Under the pieces are notes generated by a model that did no database searches, was not told the DNA's origin, and saw nothing but the letters and a program-made list of their open reading frames with translations. A DNA stretch of 61,741 bases from an uncultured Collinsella sp. (GTDB taxonomy: Bacteria; Actinomycetota; Coriobacteriia; Coriobacteriales; Coriobacteriaceae), in assembly GCA_902490365.1 (NCBI GenBank), contig CABUDQ010000005.1, positions 1 through 61,741 on the forward strand, given 5' to 3'. Both the position numbers and the translations under genes were made by a program. This document shows positions 7,679-16,220 of the stretch, in pieces; position 1 is the first letter of the stretch, and every line of letters begins with the position of its first letter.

Positions 7679-9895
7679 TTAGTTTCTGCTTACCTGTTTA
7701 ACTCCCTTCACTGTCCGCAGCTTTTTGATCAGCGCTTCCAGTCGTCCGGTATCACCCACCATGACCGTAAGCGTTCCGGAGAATAGTCCGTCGTTGGAAT
7801 TGATTCCGATGGACCGCAGACTGATTCCATTCTCTTTGGAAATGATGGAAGTAATATTGGTAACAATGCCGATATCATCATGACCTACTACGCGCAGCGT
7901 AATAGGATACTGCGTACCGACTGACTTGCCAGCCCAACGCGCTTTAACAATCCGGTATCCGAACCGTTCGCGCATCTGATTGGCATTCGGACAGTCTGCC
8001 CGGTGAATCTTGATACCTCCGCTCACGGTTACAAATCCGAATACATCATCCCCATAGATTGGGTTACAGCATTTGGCCAGTTTAAATTCCAGTCCTTTCA
8101 GATTCTGATCAATGACCAGTACATCTTCTTTTGAGCTAGGTTCTTCCTGAGTTGCCTGCAAATTATATCCTTCGGCACTACGATACACAATCTCGTCGTG
8201 CGTGTCATTGTCCCGTCTCTGCTGTTCAAGGTATTTATCCAGAATGTCGTTGACATCCAATGTCTCGTCAGCAATCTTCTGATAAAACTCTGTCACATTC
8301 TTAAAGCCCAGCCGCTTGATCAGACGCATCATGGTGGCTTCGTCATACTCCATCTTCCGGTTTTTGAACTTCCGTTCCAGTGTCTCTTTGGCGAAATCGT
8401 GCTGGCGTGCTACCATCTCTTTGAGTGCCTGCCGTATCTTGGTGCGGGCTTTGGAAGTCGTCACGATGTTGAGCCAGTCTTGTTTGGGAGTCTGGGTATT
8501 CGACGTCATGATTTCTACCTGATCACCGCTGTTCAGTTTCTGTTTGAGCTGTACATTCTTGCCGTTTACTTTCGCACCGATACACTTGCATCCCAGTTTG
8601 CTATGAATATGGAATGCAAAATCGAGCACAGTAGCCCCTTTGGCAAGTTTGAATAAGTCTCCTTTAGGCGTGAATACGAATACCTCATCTTCGTAAAGGT
8701 CCATCTTGAACTGATCCATTACTTTCAGTGAGTCGTTATCCGCATTTTCAAGCGCTTCACGTACCGAAGTCAGCCATTCGTCCAGTCCTGTTTCCCCTTT
8801 GATACCTTTGTATCTCCAGTGGGCGGCGAGTCCCCGTTCGGCGATCTCGTCCATCCGGCGGGTACGGATCTGTACTTCCACCCATCTGCCTTCCGGACCC
8901 ATCACAGTGATGTGCAACGATTCATAACCGTTGCTCTTCGGAATCGAGAGCCAGTCCCGCAGACGTTTCGGGTTCGGCTGATACATATCCGTTACGATAG
9001 AATAGACCTGCCAGCATTCCTGCTTTTCTTTGGCCGGGTCCGGTTCGGAATCCAGAATGATACGGATAGCGAACAAGTCATAGATACCTTCAAACGGAGT
9101 CTTCTGCTTCTGAATCTTGTTCCAGATGGAATGGATGGATTTGGTACGTCCCTTGATGTCGAACTTCAGTCCGGCTTCCTTTACCTTCTTCTGGATAGGA
9201 TCGATGAAAGAAGCGATATACTTGTCGCGGGATGCTTTCGTCTCGTTGAGCTTCTCCTTTATATAATAGTAAGTTTCCCGCTGCGTATATTTCAGCGACA
9301 AGTCTTCCAACTCCGATTTCAGTTTGTAAAGTCCCAGCTTGTGTGCCAGCGGAGCATACAGGTAAGCAGCTTCGTTCGCCACTTTCACCCGGTCTTCCTC
9401 GTTGCCTGTATCCTTGATCTGGCGCATGATATTCACACGGTCTGCGATCATAATCAGGATGACGCGCATATCTTCGGCAAAAGAGAGCAGGAGATTGCGG
9501 AAATTCTCCGATTCGATCGCCGGACTTTTGGAGTACAGTTCGTTTGTTTTCACCAGGCCTTTGATGATACTTCCCACATCTTCGCCATATTCGGCATTCA
9601 CTTCTTCGATAGACAGGATATGTGCCTTCACTATTTCGTGAAGCATGATGCCGATCAGGCACGAACCTTTCATGCCGATTTCTTCGGCTACGATGACCGC
9701 CGTTTGTAAATCTCTGATGACGGGATTCATCCCGAAGTTATTGCGTTGCAGCCCGTTACACTGGGCGGCTTTGATAAGATGTTTCTTTAATTTTTGGCAA
9801 TCCCTCCAGAAAATCGTATCTCCGGCAGATTGCAACAGATGCCTGTAGAGTGAAAAAAGCTCCTTCTTTTCCTCTGATGTAAAAAAGTCGTCCAT
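7679..9895 (-). CDS. relA: RelA-type (p)ppGpp synthetase with degenerate hydrolase site
   Basis: This 738-residue protein has the long Rel/Spo architecture: an HD-like domain (about 40-200), a synthetase domain (about 240-370) with RTKSIHSIW and SNGYESLH, a TGS domain (about 405-470) and a C-terminal ACT domain (about 660-735). The synthetase half looks intact and would make the stringent-response alarmone from GTP or GDP and ATP. The hydrolase half does not: the HD pair is HE (86-87), the catalytic ED pair after it is KA, and the HP histidine near residue 57 is missing. It is therefore probably a synthetase-only RelA. I chose ATG at 9895; an in-frame TTG six bases upstream is less likely. 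Confidence 0.9.
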   Translation of the reverse strand: MDDFFTSEEKKELFSLYRHLLQSAGDTIFWRDCQKLKKHLIKAAQCNGLQRNNFGMNPVIRDLQTAVIVAEEIGMKGSCLIGIMLHEIVKAHILSIEEVNAEYGEDVGSIIKGLVKTNELYSKSPAIESENFRNLLLSFAEDMRVILIMIADRVNIMRQIKDTGNEEDRVKVANEAAYLYAPLAHKLGLYKLKSELEDLSLKYTQRETYYYIKEKLNETKASRDKYIASFIDPIQKKVKEAGLKFDIKGRTKSIHSIWNKIQKQKTPFEGIYDLFAIRIILDSEPDPAKEKQECWQVYSIVTDMYQPNPKRLRDWLSIPKSNGYESLHITVMGPEGRWVEVQIRTRRMDEIAERGLAAHWRYKGIKGETGLDEWLTSVREALENADNDSLKVMDQFKMDLYEDEVFVFTPKGDLFKLAKGATVLDFAFHIHSKLGCKCIGAKVNGKNVQLKQKLNSGDQVEIMTSNTQTPKQDWLNIVTTSKARTKIRQALKEMVARQHDFAKETLERKFKNRKMEYDEATMMRLIKRLGFKNVTEFYQKIADETLDVNDILDKYLEQQRRDNDTHDEIVYRSAEGYNLQATQEEPSSKEDVLVIDQNLKGLEFKLAKCCNPIYGDDVFGFVTVSGGIKIHRADCPNANQMRERFGYRIVKARWAGKSVGTQYPITLRVVGHDDIGIVTNITSIISKENGISLRSIGINSNDGLFSGTLTVMVGDTGRLEALIKKLRTVKGVKQVSRN

Positions 9896-9967
9896 ATTCA
9901 ATCTTGTTAATTCGACGTAAAATTACTTTTTTTCCCGGTTATTCGGCAAGAAGTAAATAACATTTTG

Positions 9968-9975
9968 TATTTTTG
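9968..9975 (+). promoter_or_regulatory. Bacteroidetes -7 box for the DUF4301 gene
   Basis: TATTTTTG matches TAnnTTTG 27 bases before the start codon at 10002. The upstream -33 element is weak. Confidence 0.4.
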
Positions 9976-10001
9976 GGCATCAATTAATAAAATTAGATAT
10001 T

Positions 10002-11519
10002 ATGATAACGACACAGGACAAAGAGTTGCTTGCCAAGAAAGGCATCACGGAGGCGCAGATAGCAGAACAGCTGGCTTGCTTCCAGACGGGTTTTCCTTAT
10101 TTGAAACTGGATGCTGCCGCTTCCATAGAAAAAGGCATATTGGCTCCTGACGCAGAAGAAAAGAACGCATATCTGGCTGCATGGGATGCTTATAAGAATA
10201 CGGATAAAATCATCGTGAAGTTTGTTCCTGCTTCGGGCGCTGCCAGTCGTATGTTCAAGAATCTGTTCGAGTTTCTGTCCGCAGAGTATGACAAACCTAC
10301 TACAAAGTTTGAGCAGGCATTCTTCGACGGAATCAGGGATTTTGCTTTCTTCGACGACTTGAATGTAGCTTGTCAGCGTACAGCCGGAAAAGATATTCCG
10401 GGGCTGATGGAAGAAGGTAATTACAAAGCTGTAGTAGCTGCCCTTCTCGAAACTGCCGGACTCAACTACGGAGCACTTCCGAAAGGTCTGCTTAAATTCC
10501 ATAAATATCCCGAAGGTTCACGTACTCCACTGGAAGAACATCTTGCCGAAGGCGCTATGTATGCAGCCGGAAAGAGTGGAAAAGTCAACGTACACTTCAC
10601 CGTCTCTACCGAGCATCGCGAACTCTTCAAGAAGCTGGTGGAAGAGAAAGCCGAAGCATTTGGCAAACGCTACGGAGTAGACTATTACATCACCTTCTCC
10701 GAACAGAAACCGAATACCGATACCATCGCTGCCGATATGGACAACCAACCGTTCCGCGACAACGGCAAACTCCTGTTCCGTCCGGGTGGTCACGGTGCAC
10801 TGATCGAGAACCTGAACGATCTCGACGCCGACATTATCTTCATCAAGAATATCGACAACGTAGTACCCGATAAACTGAAAGCCGACACCGTTACTTATAA
10901 AAAACTGATTGCCGGCGTACTCGTGTCCTTGCAGAAAAAGGCATTCGAATACCTCGAACTGCTCGACAGCGGAAAGTATACGCACGAGCAAATCATGGAA
11001 ATTCTCCAATTCCTGCAAAAACAACTTTTCTGCAAGAATCCCGAAACGAAGAACCTCGAAGATGCCGAACTGGTGATCTACCTGAAGAACAAATTGAACC
11101 GTCCGATGCGTGTATGCGGTATGGTGAAGAATGTAGGTGAGCCGGGTGGCGGTCCGTTCCTTGCTTATAACAGTGACGGAACTATCTCACTGCAAATCCT
11201 CGAAAGCTCTCAGATCGACATGAACGATCCTGCCAAAAAGGAAATGTTCGAAAAGGGTACGCACTTCAATCCGGTAGACTTGGTTTGTGCCGTACGCGAT
11301 TATAAAGGTCACAAGTTCGACCTGGTGAAATATGTAGATAAGGCGACCGGCTTCATTTCTTATAAATCAAAGAACGGAAAAGACCTGAAAGCGCTTGAAC
11401 TTCCCGGCTTATGGAATGGTGCGATGAGCGACTGGAACACAGTATTCGTAGAAGTTCCTCTTACCACTTTCAATCCGGTGAAAACGGTGAACGACCTGTT
11501 GCGCGAACAGCATCAGTAG
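10002..11519 (+). CDS. DUF4301 family protein
   Basis: This 505-residue soluble protein matches the DUF4301 family known mainly from Bacteroidetes, for which I know of no established function. Two stretches suggest a nucleotidyltransferase-like fold related to UDP-sugar pyrophosphorylases: PASGAASRMFKNL near residue 77, reminiscent of a glycine-rich nucleotide loop followed by R and K, and LFRPGGHGALIENL near 258, followed by a hydrophobic strand ending IFIKNIDNV, the usual place of a metal-binding aspartate. This link is inference from motif layout. It has no signal peptide. It stands alone, divergent from relA. Confidence 0.8.
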   Translation: MITTQDKELLAKKGITEAQIAEQLACFQTGFPYLKLDAAASIEKGILAPDAEEKNAYLAAWDAYKNTDKIIVKFVPASGAASRMFKNLFEFLSAEYDKPTTKFEQAFFDGIRDFAFFDDLNVACQRTAGKDIPGLMEEGNYKAVVAALLETAGLNYGALPKGLLKFHKYPEGSRTPLEEHLAEGAMYAAGKSGKVNVHFTVSTEHRELFKKLVEEKAEAFGKRYGVDYYITFSEQKPNTDTIAADMDNQPFRDNGKLLFRPGGHGALIENLNDLDADIIFIKNIDNVVPDKLKADTVTYKKLIAGVLVSLQKKAFEYLELLDSGKYTHEQIMEILQFLQKQLFCKNPETKNLEDAELVIYLKNKLNRPMRVCGMVKNVGEPGGGPFLAYNSDGTISLQILESSQIDMNDPAKKEMFEKGTHFNPVDLVCAVRDYKGHKFDLVKYVDKATGFISYKSKNGKDLKALELPGLWNGAMSDWNTVFVEVPLTTFNPVKTVNDLLREQHQ

Positions 11520-11644
11520 GATTTAAAACAAGATTGGGTCCAGTCTGTCATTCTTCCTCCTCCGCGGTCGTCCGAATGGCAGATACAGACAAATGTCTCT
11601 CCCAATCATTATAATTACTAATTAAGTAAAAGCAAAATCTGAGA

Positions 11645-11757
11645 GGCTGACTAAAAAGTCAGTACTATCTTAAATTTCCTCCTTCCCGAAGGAGGAGATT
11701 TAAGATACTGCCGACTTTTAGTCAGCCCTAGTGTAGATACAACCGACTTTTTAGTCA
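11645..11757. repeat. Large palindrome with a third partial copy of its arm
   Basis: Bases 11645-11684 and 11689-11727 are near-perfect inverted copies with a four-base loop CCCG. The outer ends read GGCTGACTAAAAAGTC and its complement, and the inner stem is TCCTCCTT/AAGGAGGA. A further direct copy of the outer arm, CCGACTTTTTAGTC, follows at 11743. The palindrome fills much of the 265-base gap before the CAT-like gene. It could be a terminator for DUF4301, a leader hairpin, or a small non-coding mobile element; the third copy argues against a plain terminator. Confidence 0.7.
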
Positions 11758-11784
11758 CTACTTATAATAAAAAGAGTATTTAGG

Positions 11785-12408
11785 ATGAATCAGATAGAAA
11801 AGATCATTGACATTGCAACATGGAACAGAAAAGAGCATTTTGAACATTTCAGCGCATTCGATGATCCCTTTTTCGGAGTGACAGTTCATGTAGACTGTAC
11901 CCGTTCTTATCAGGAGGCTAAAGACAAAGGCGTCTCCTTTTCTCTTTTACTATTACATCGTATCATCACTGCCGCAAGCAAAGTCGAGGAATTCCGTTAC
12001 CGCATCGAGGGCGACAAGGTAGTCTGCTATGACAGTCTTCTTCCCGAAGCGACAGTAGGGCGTGCCGATCATACTTTTTCTTTTGCCGCCTTTGAGTACG
12101 ATCCCGATGAGCTCACTTTTATCCGTAAGGCGAAAACCGAAATGGAGCGGCTGCAAGCCACCACCGGACTGAACAAAGGAGGAACTTTCCATCCCAACGC
12201 CATTCACTATTCGGCTGTCCCATGGCTGGCCTTTACAGATATGAAACACCCTACGAACATGCGTTCGGGCGATAGCGTCCCCAAAATATCCACCGGAAAA
12301 TACTTTCGGGAAGGAGAGAAGCTGATGCTCCCCATTTCCGTCACTTGTCATCACGGACTGATGGATGGTTATCATGTTGCCAAGTTTATTGAGACCCTTG
12401 ATTTATGA
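11785..12408 (+). CDS. Chloramphenicol acetyltransferase (CatA)-like protein
   Basis: This 207-residue protein has the type A chloramphenicol acetyltransferase fold. The catalytic motif HHGLMDG lies at 189-195 (H190 is the general base in the family, where HHxxxDG is typical), and the family phrase FFGVTVHVDCT sits near residue 30. CAT enzymes transfer acetyl from acetyl-CoA to chloramphenicol as trimers. Chromosomal CAT-like proteins of gut Bacteroidetes often have unproven or other acceptors, so drug resistance should not be assumed. Its GC matches its neighbours and no mobile genes are adjacent, which favours a resident gene. Confidence 0.8.
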   Translation: MNQIEKIIDIATWNRKEHFEHFSAFDDPFFGVTVHVDCTRSYQEAKDKGVSFSLLLLHRIITAASKVEEFRYRIEGDKVVCYDSLLPEATVGRADHTFSFAAFEYDPDELTFIRKAKTEMERLQATTGLNKGGTFHPNAIHYSAVPWLAFTDMKHPTNMRSGDSVPKISTGKYFREGEKLMLPISVTCHHGLMDGYHVAKFIETLDL

Positions 12409-12444
12409 AACCGTCAGGAACTGAAGACTAACAATGACGGCACT

Positions 12445-13668
12445 ATGAGAAACAAGACCCTGAGATGGAAAACCATCGTTCTTTGTTCCATCATGTTTTG
12501 CCTGCCGAAGACTCCTTTGGCAGGGCAGGAGTCTTCTGGTTTTATCCATCGTTTGGGAATGGAAGCCCGTCCGCAATATGTATTTCCTACCAACCCCTTC
12601 CTGCAAGGAGAGAACGAACGCTGGAAACCGATTCAGACATCGTTTGCTGCCCACTTGAAATACTCGTTCAAGTTTCGCCCCAATACTTGTGCCGACCGTA
12701 TTTACGGTGGAGCTTATCAGGGTATCGGTGTATCCCTTACCACCTTTGGTGATAAAAAACAGTTGGGCGATCCTTTCTCATTCTATGTGTTTCAAGGAGC
12801 ACGAATTGCCCGTTTCTCTCCCCGTGCCTCGCTCAATTATGAGTGGAATTTCGGTTTGTCCGCCGGATGGAAGCCATACGACAATTATTATAATTCCTAT
12901 AATGGTGCGGTCGGTTCACGGATGAATGCTTATATCAATGCCGGAGTTTACATAAACTGGGCGTTTTCCCGTTACTTCGATCTGATTGTCGGAGGCGATT
13001 TCACGCACTTCTCCAATGGTAACACTAAATTCCCGAATGCCGGAATCAATACTGCCGGAGCCAAGATCGGACTCGTCTACAATTTCAATCGTACGGAAGA
13101 AGACCTCTCGAAATCACTCTATCAGCCTGTCACCACCCGTTTTCCCCGCCATATCAGTTATGATGTCGTGCTGTTCGGGTCATGGCGTCGAAAGGGAGTG
13201 TGGGTAGGAGAGAAGCAGATCGCATCTCCCAATGCGTATCCCGTTGCCGGATTCAATTTTGCCCCGATGTATAATCTGGGTTATAAGTTTCGCGTGGGAG
13301 CTTCACTGGACGGTGTTTATGATGGCAGTGCCAATGTATATAGGGAAGATGTAATTGTGGAATATGGGAGCAGCAGTTCTAAACGTGAGTTCCTGAAACC
13401 GGGCATTCAGCATCAGCTGGCCTTGGGACTTTCGGGACGTGCGGAATATGTGATGCCTTATTTTACCATCGGTGTCGGCATGGGAGCCAACGTGCTCAGC
13501 CGTGGCGATATGAGAGGCTTCTACCAGATTCTTGCATTGAAAATAGCCGTTACCCGCAGTTCCTTTCTTCATATCGGATACAATTTGCAGAACTTCCAGA
13601 CGCCCAACTATCTGATGCTCGGACTCGGTTTCCGTTTCCACAATAAATATCCTAAGGTACGTCATTAA
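12445..13668 (+). CDS. PagL-like acyloxyacyl hydrolase / outer-membrane beta-barrel
   Basis: This 407-residue protein begins with a signal peptide (about 1-27, ending near PLAGQE) and is rich in alternating aromatic and small residues typical of an outer-membrane barrel. The segment GGDFTHFSNGNTKFPNAG (about 190-207) resembles the H-x-S active site of PagL, the lipid A 3-O-deacylase, and Bacteroides proteins of this type are often annotated as acyloxyacyl hydrolases. It is about twice the size of PagL, with a second barrel-like half, so the activity is inference. The preceding CAT-like gene ends 36 bases upstream and co-transcription is likely. Confidence 0.6.
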   Translation: MRNKTLRWKTIVLCSIMFCLPKTPLAGQESSGFIHRLGMEARPQYVFPTNPFLQGENERWKPIQTSFAAHLKYSFKFRPNTCADRIYGGAYQGIGVSLTTFGDKKQLGDPFSFYVFQGARIARFSPRASLNYEWNFGLSAGWKPYDNYYNSYNGAVGSRMNAYINAGVYINWAFSRYFDLIVGGDFTHFSNGNTKFPNAGINTAGAKIGLVYNFNRTEEDLSKSLYQPVTTRFPRHISYDVVLFGSWRRKGVWVGEKQIASPNAYPVAGFNFAPMYNLGYKFRVGASLDGVYDGSANVYREDVIVEYGSSSSKREFLKPGIQHQLALGLSGRAEYVMPYFTIGVGMGANVLSRGDMRGFYQILALKIAVTRSSFLHIGYNLQNFQTPNYLMLGLGFRFHNKYPKVRH

Positions 13669-13683
13669 TAAAAAGAAATATAC

Positions 13684-13691
13684 TAATTTTG
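13684..13691 (+). promoter_or_regulatory. Bacteroidetes -7 box for purT
   Basis: TAATTTTG matches TAnnTTTG and lies 28 bases before the purT start, immediately after the stop of the upstream gene. Confidence 0.5.
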
Positions 13692-13718
13692 CATCACTAA
13701 CATAAAACACTCAAAATA

Positions 13719-14885
13719 ATGAAGAAAATACTGTTACTCGGTTCCGGAGAGTTAGGAAAAGAGTTTGTGATCTCTGCACAGCGCAAGGGGCAACACGTCA
13801 TTGCTTGTGATTCTTATGCCGGAGCACCTGCTATGCAAGTTGCCGATGAATTTGAAGTCTTCGACATGCTGGACGGTGAAGCATTGGAACGCGTTGTAGA
13901 AAAACATCATCCGGACATCATCGTTCCGGAGATAGAAGCCATCCGCACAGAGCGTCTCTATGACTTTGAAAAAGAAGGAATTCAGGTAGTGCCCAGTGCC
14001 CGTGCCGTCAACTTCACGATGAACCGTAAGGCGATCCGTGACCTTGCCGCCAAAGAACTCGGCTTGAAAACAGCCAACTATTTTTATGCCAAGACACTGG
14101 ACGAACTGAAGGAAGCAGCCGCCAAAATCGGTTTCCCTTGTGTCGTCAAACCGTTGATGTCTTCTTCCGGCAAAGGACAGTCTCTCGTCAAGAGTGCCGA
14201 CGAGCTTGAACATGCCTGGGAATATGGATGCAGTGGCAGCCGTGGCGATATCCGCGAACTGATCATCGAAGAATTCATCAAGTTCGACAGTGAAATCACC
14301 CTGCTCACCGTTACACAGAAAAACGGACCTACGCTGTTCTGTCCTCCTATCGGACACGTACAGAAAGGCGGTGACTACCGTGAGAGTTTCCAGCCTGCAC
14401 ACATCGACCCTGCACACTTGAAAGAAGCCGAAGAAATGGCGGAAAAAGTAACCCGTGCCTTGACTGGTGCCGGACTTTGGGGAGTGGAATTCTTCCTGAG
14501 CCATGAAAACGGAGTCTACTTCTCCGAGCTTTCTCCCCGTCCGCACGATACGGGCATGGTGACATTGGCAGGAACGCAGAATCTGAATGAGTTCGAACTT
14601 CACCTGCGTGCCGTACTCGGTCTGCCCATCCCCGGCATCAAGCAGGAGCGGAACGATGCAAGTGCAGTTATCATTTCTCCGATAGCGAGTCAGGAACGTC
14701 CTCAATATCGTGGCATGGAAGAAGTGACGAAAGAAGAAGACACTTATCTGCGCATCTTCGGCAAGCCGTTTACCCGCGTCAACCGTCGCATGGGAGTCGT
14801 ACTTTGCTATGCACCGCTGAACTCCGATCTGGATGCGTTGCGTGATAAAGCGAAACGAATCGCCGAGAAAGTAGAGGTGTACTAA
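13719..14885 (+). CDS. purT: Formate-dependent phosphoribosylglycinamide formyltransferase
   Basis: This 388-residue protein is PurT, an ATP-grasp enzyme that makes formyl-GAR from GAR, formate and ATP in purine synthesis, bypassing the folate-dependent PurN. It opens with the dinucleotide-type loop LLLGSGELGKE. The ATP-binding glycine loop MSSSGKGQS lies near residue 147, and the metal-binding glutamates sit in WGVEFFLSHENGVYFSE near 256-272, followed by SPRPHDTG. The length is close to that of E. coli PurT. It has its own promoter and is followed by a hairpin. Confidence 0.95.
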   Translation: MKKILLLGSGELGKEFVISAQRKGQHVIACDSYAGAPAMQVADEFEVFDMLDGEALERVVEKHHPDIIVPEIEAIRTERLYDFEKEGIQVVPSARAVNFTMNRKAIRDLAAKELGLKTANYFYAKTLDELKEAAAKIGFPCVVKPLMSSSGKGQSLVKSADELEHAWEYGCSGSRGDIRELIIEEFIKFDSEITLLTVTQKNGPTLFCPPIGHVQKGGDYRESFQPAHIDPAHLKEAEEMAEKVTRALTGAGLWGVEFFLSHENGVYFSELSPRPHDTGMVTLAGTQNLNEFELHLRAVLGLPIPGIKQERNDASAVIISPIASQERPQYRGMEEVTKEEDTYLRIFGKPFTRVNRRMGVVLCYAPLNSDLDALRDKAKRIAEKVEVY

Positions 14886-14895
14886 ATAAAAAAGA

Positions 14896-14951
14896 ATGAG
14901 AGTGAGTCAAAAGCAAAAGGATAGTGAATATTGCTTTTGATTCTCTCTCAT
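14896..14951 (+). terminator. Hairpin after purT (terminator or leader structure)
   Basis: Arms of 21 bases (14896-14916 and 14931-14951) pair with two mismatches around a 14-base loop. No clean T run follows, so it may act as a weak terminator or as a structured 5' leader of the gene at 14975. Confidence 0.55.
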
Positions 14952-14974
14952 CATCTCCTCTTATATAACTAATA

Positions 14975-15919
14975 ATGAAAAACATGAAAAAGACTAAACT
15001 ATTGGCAGCTACTGCTATGCTATTACTGACTTCCTGTTCACCTAAAGTGGTCACTAACATTGTAAGAACCTATCCGGATATTATTCCGGCAGATTCGGTC
15101 TATGTCATCGGTTTGGGAGAAAAAGTGCCCAATACAGCCGAGACTATCGGGCGTGTATCAGTAGTGGATCGGGGTACTTCTACGAATTGCCGTTATGATC
15201 AGGTATTACATCTTGCACAAGAGGCTACAGGAAAGATTGGTGGCAATGGACTCGCCATCACTAATCACCAGAAACCTTCTTTTTGGGGAAGTTCCTGTCA
15301 TCAGATTTCCGGACTGATGCTGCGGTTGTCGGATAAAAGTGTGGATACACTGAAAACAAATCCTGTACAAGACGTAATAGATCTCGACCTGGTTATTGCT
15401 AAAGACTATGCAGAAAGCAGAAAAGCGCCTGCCAACACGTTTGAAGCGAGCTTCGGATATGGATGGGTGATCAGCAAGATTTATGATATCAACGGTAGGG
15501 CGTTAGATTCGAAAGGAGGAGTTGAATGGAAGCTCGCTTACGAACATGTCTGGAACGGTGGGATGGGAATCGGACTTCAATATGCTGGTTTCAAGAAGTC
15601 ATTCTCCGGTGGCGATATGATGTTCTCCTATATAGCTCCGGAGTGGGTAAGCCGTACAAAATTTGACAGATGGATCTTAAAATCAGGCGTTGGTGTCGGC
15701 GTTTTCCTTTATCATGATCCTTTCTACAATGCTGCCGGATTCGGCCTTCATGCCACATTAGGATTTGAGTACATGCTTTCATCTAATTGGGGACTCGGCT
15801 TGACTCTGAACGGGATCGGTGGAAGTATGCCCAAACAGGACTGGATGCTGCTGAAAGAAGACGAACGTTGTGGAATCACCCGCTTTAACCTGCTGGGTGG
15901 GCTGCGCTACTACTTCTGA
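14975..15919 (+). CDS. Predicted lipoprotein with C-terminal beta-barrel region
   Basis: This 314-residue protein has a lipoprotein signal peptide with lipobox LTSC and cysteine 21, so it should be anchored in the outer membrane. Residues 22-120 form a compact domain with two cysteines (in TNCRYD and SSCHQ). The segment from about 140 to the end alternates aromatic and glycine residues and closes on an aromatic residue (RYYF), as outer-membrane barrel strands do. I do not recognise a characterised family. The start may be the second in-frame ATG at 14984. It ends before a bidirectional terminator. Confidence 0.7.
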   Translation: MKNMKKTKLLAATAMLLLTSCSPKVVTNIVRTYPDIIPADSVYVIGLGEKVPNTAETIGRVSVVDRGTSTNCRYDQVLHLAQEATGKIGGNGLAITNHQKPSFWGSSCHQISGLMLRLSDKSVDTLKTNPVQDVIDLDLVIAKDYAESRKAPANTFEASFGYGWVISKIYDINGRALDSKGGVEWKLAYEHVWNGGMGIGLQYAGFKKSFSGGDMMFSYIAPEWVSRTKFDRWILKSGVGVGVFLYHDPFYNAAGFGLHATLGFEYMLSSNWGLGLTLNGIGGSMPKQDWMLLKEDERCGITRFNLLGGLRYYF

Positions 15920-15980
15920 TGATAACTCCTTCTTTCTAGGAAGAATATCAACGTTTATACTGTACTTAGATTTATAAATA

Positions 15981-16020
15981 AAGAGAGAGGACAGAAGTCT
16001 GAACCTGCATCCTCTCTCTC
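15981..16020. terminator. Bidirectional terminator
   Basis: The arms GAGAGAGGA (15983-15991) and TCCTCTCTC (16010-16018) pair around an 18-base loop, between the lipoprotein gene (+) and the smalltalk gene (-). The T run is poor in both directions. Confidence 0.5.
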
Positions 16021-16049
16021 ACGTTTATGACATTGTTATTTCTCTGATC

Positions 16050-16151
16050 TTACAGACTCATCGCATTACCGCCTACAATACCCAGCACTGCCGAAGCCAC
16101 CGCGATGACTACTTTCAAAATGGTATCCCAAAGGGATCTCTTGACTGCCAT
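16050..16151 (-). CDS. Smalltalk family peptide (33 aa)
   Basis: This 33-residue peptide starts MAVKRSLWDTILKVVIAVAS and ends GGNAMSL. It is a short basic head followed by one hydrophobic helix (about 10-27). It matches the small Bacteroides peptides that NCBI names smalltalk proteins, found beside an amidase, an HU-HIG protein and DUF4248. Its function is unknown; the helix suggests membrane insertion. It has a near-perfect Shine-Dalgarno sequence, AAAGGAGGTG, about 8 bases before the ATG, which is rare in Bacteroides. It lies downstream of the amidase on the same strand and may be co-transcribed with it. Confidence 0.85.
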   Translation of the reverse strand: MAVKRSLWDTILKVVIAVASAVLGIVGGNAMSL

Positions 16152-16220
16152 AACTCTACACACCTCCTTTCCGACTCTTTATATGATTGATTACTAAGTG
16201 AATCATTACCGAATGACCGA

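Noticed and set aside
11785..12408. Acquired chloramphenicol resistance gene
   Set aside because: The CAT fold is clear, but composition matches the neighbours and no mobile genes are adjacent, so a resident acetyltransferase is more likely.
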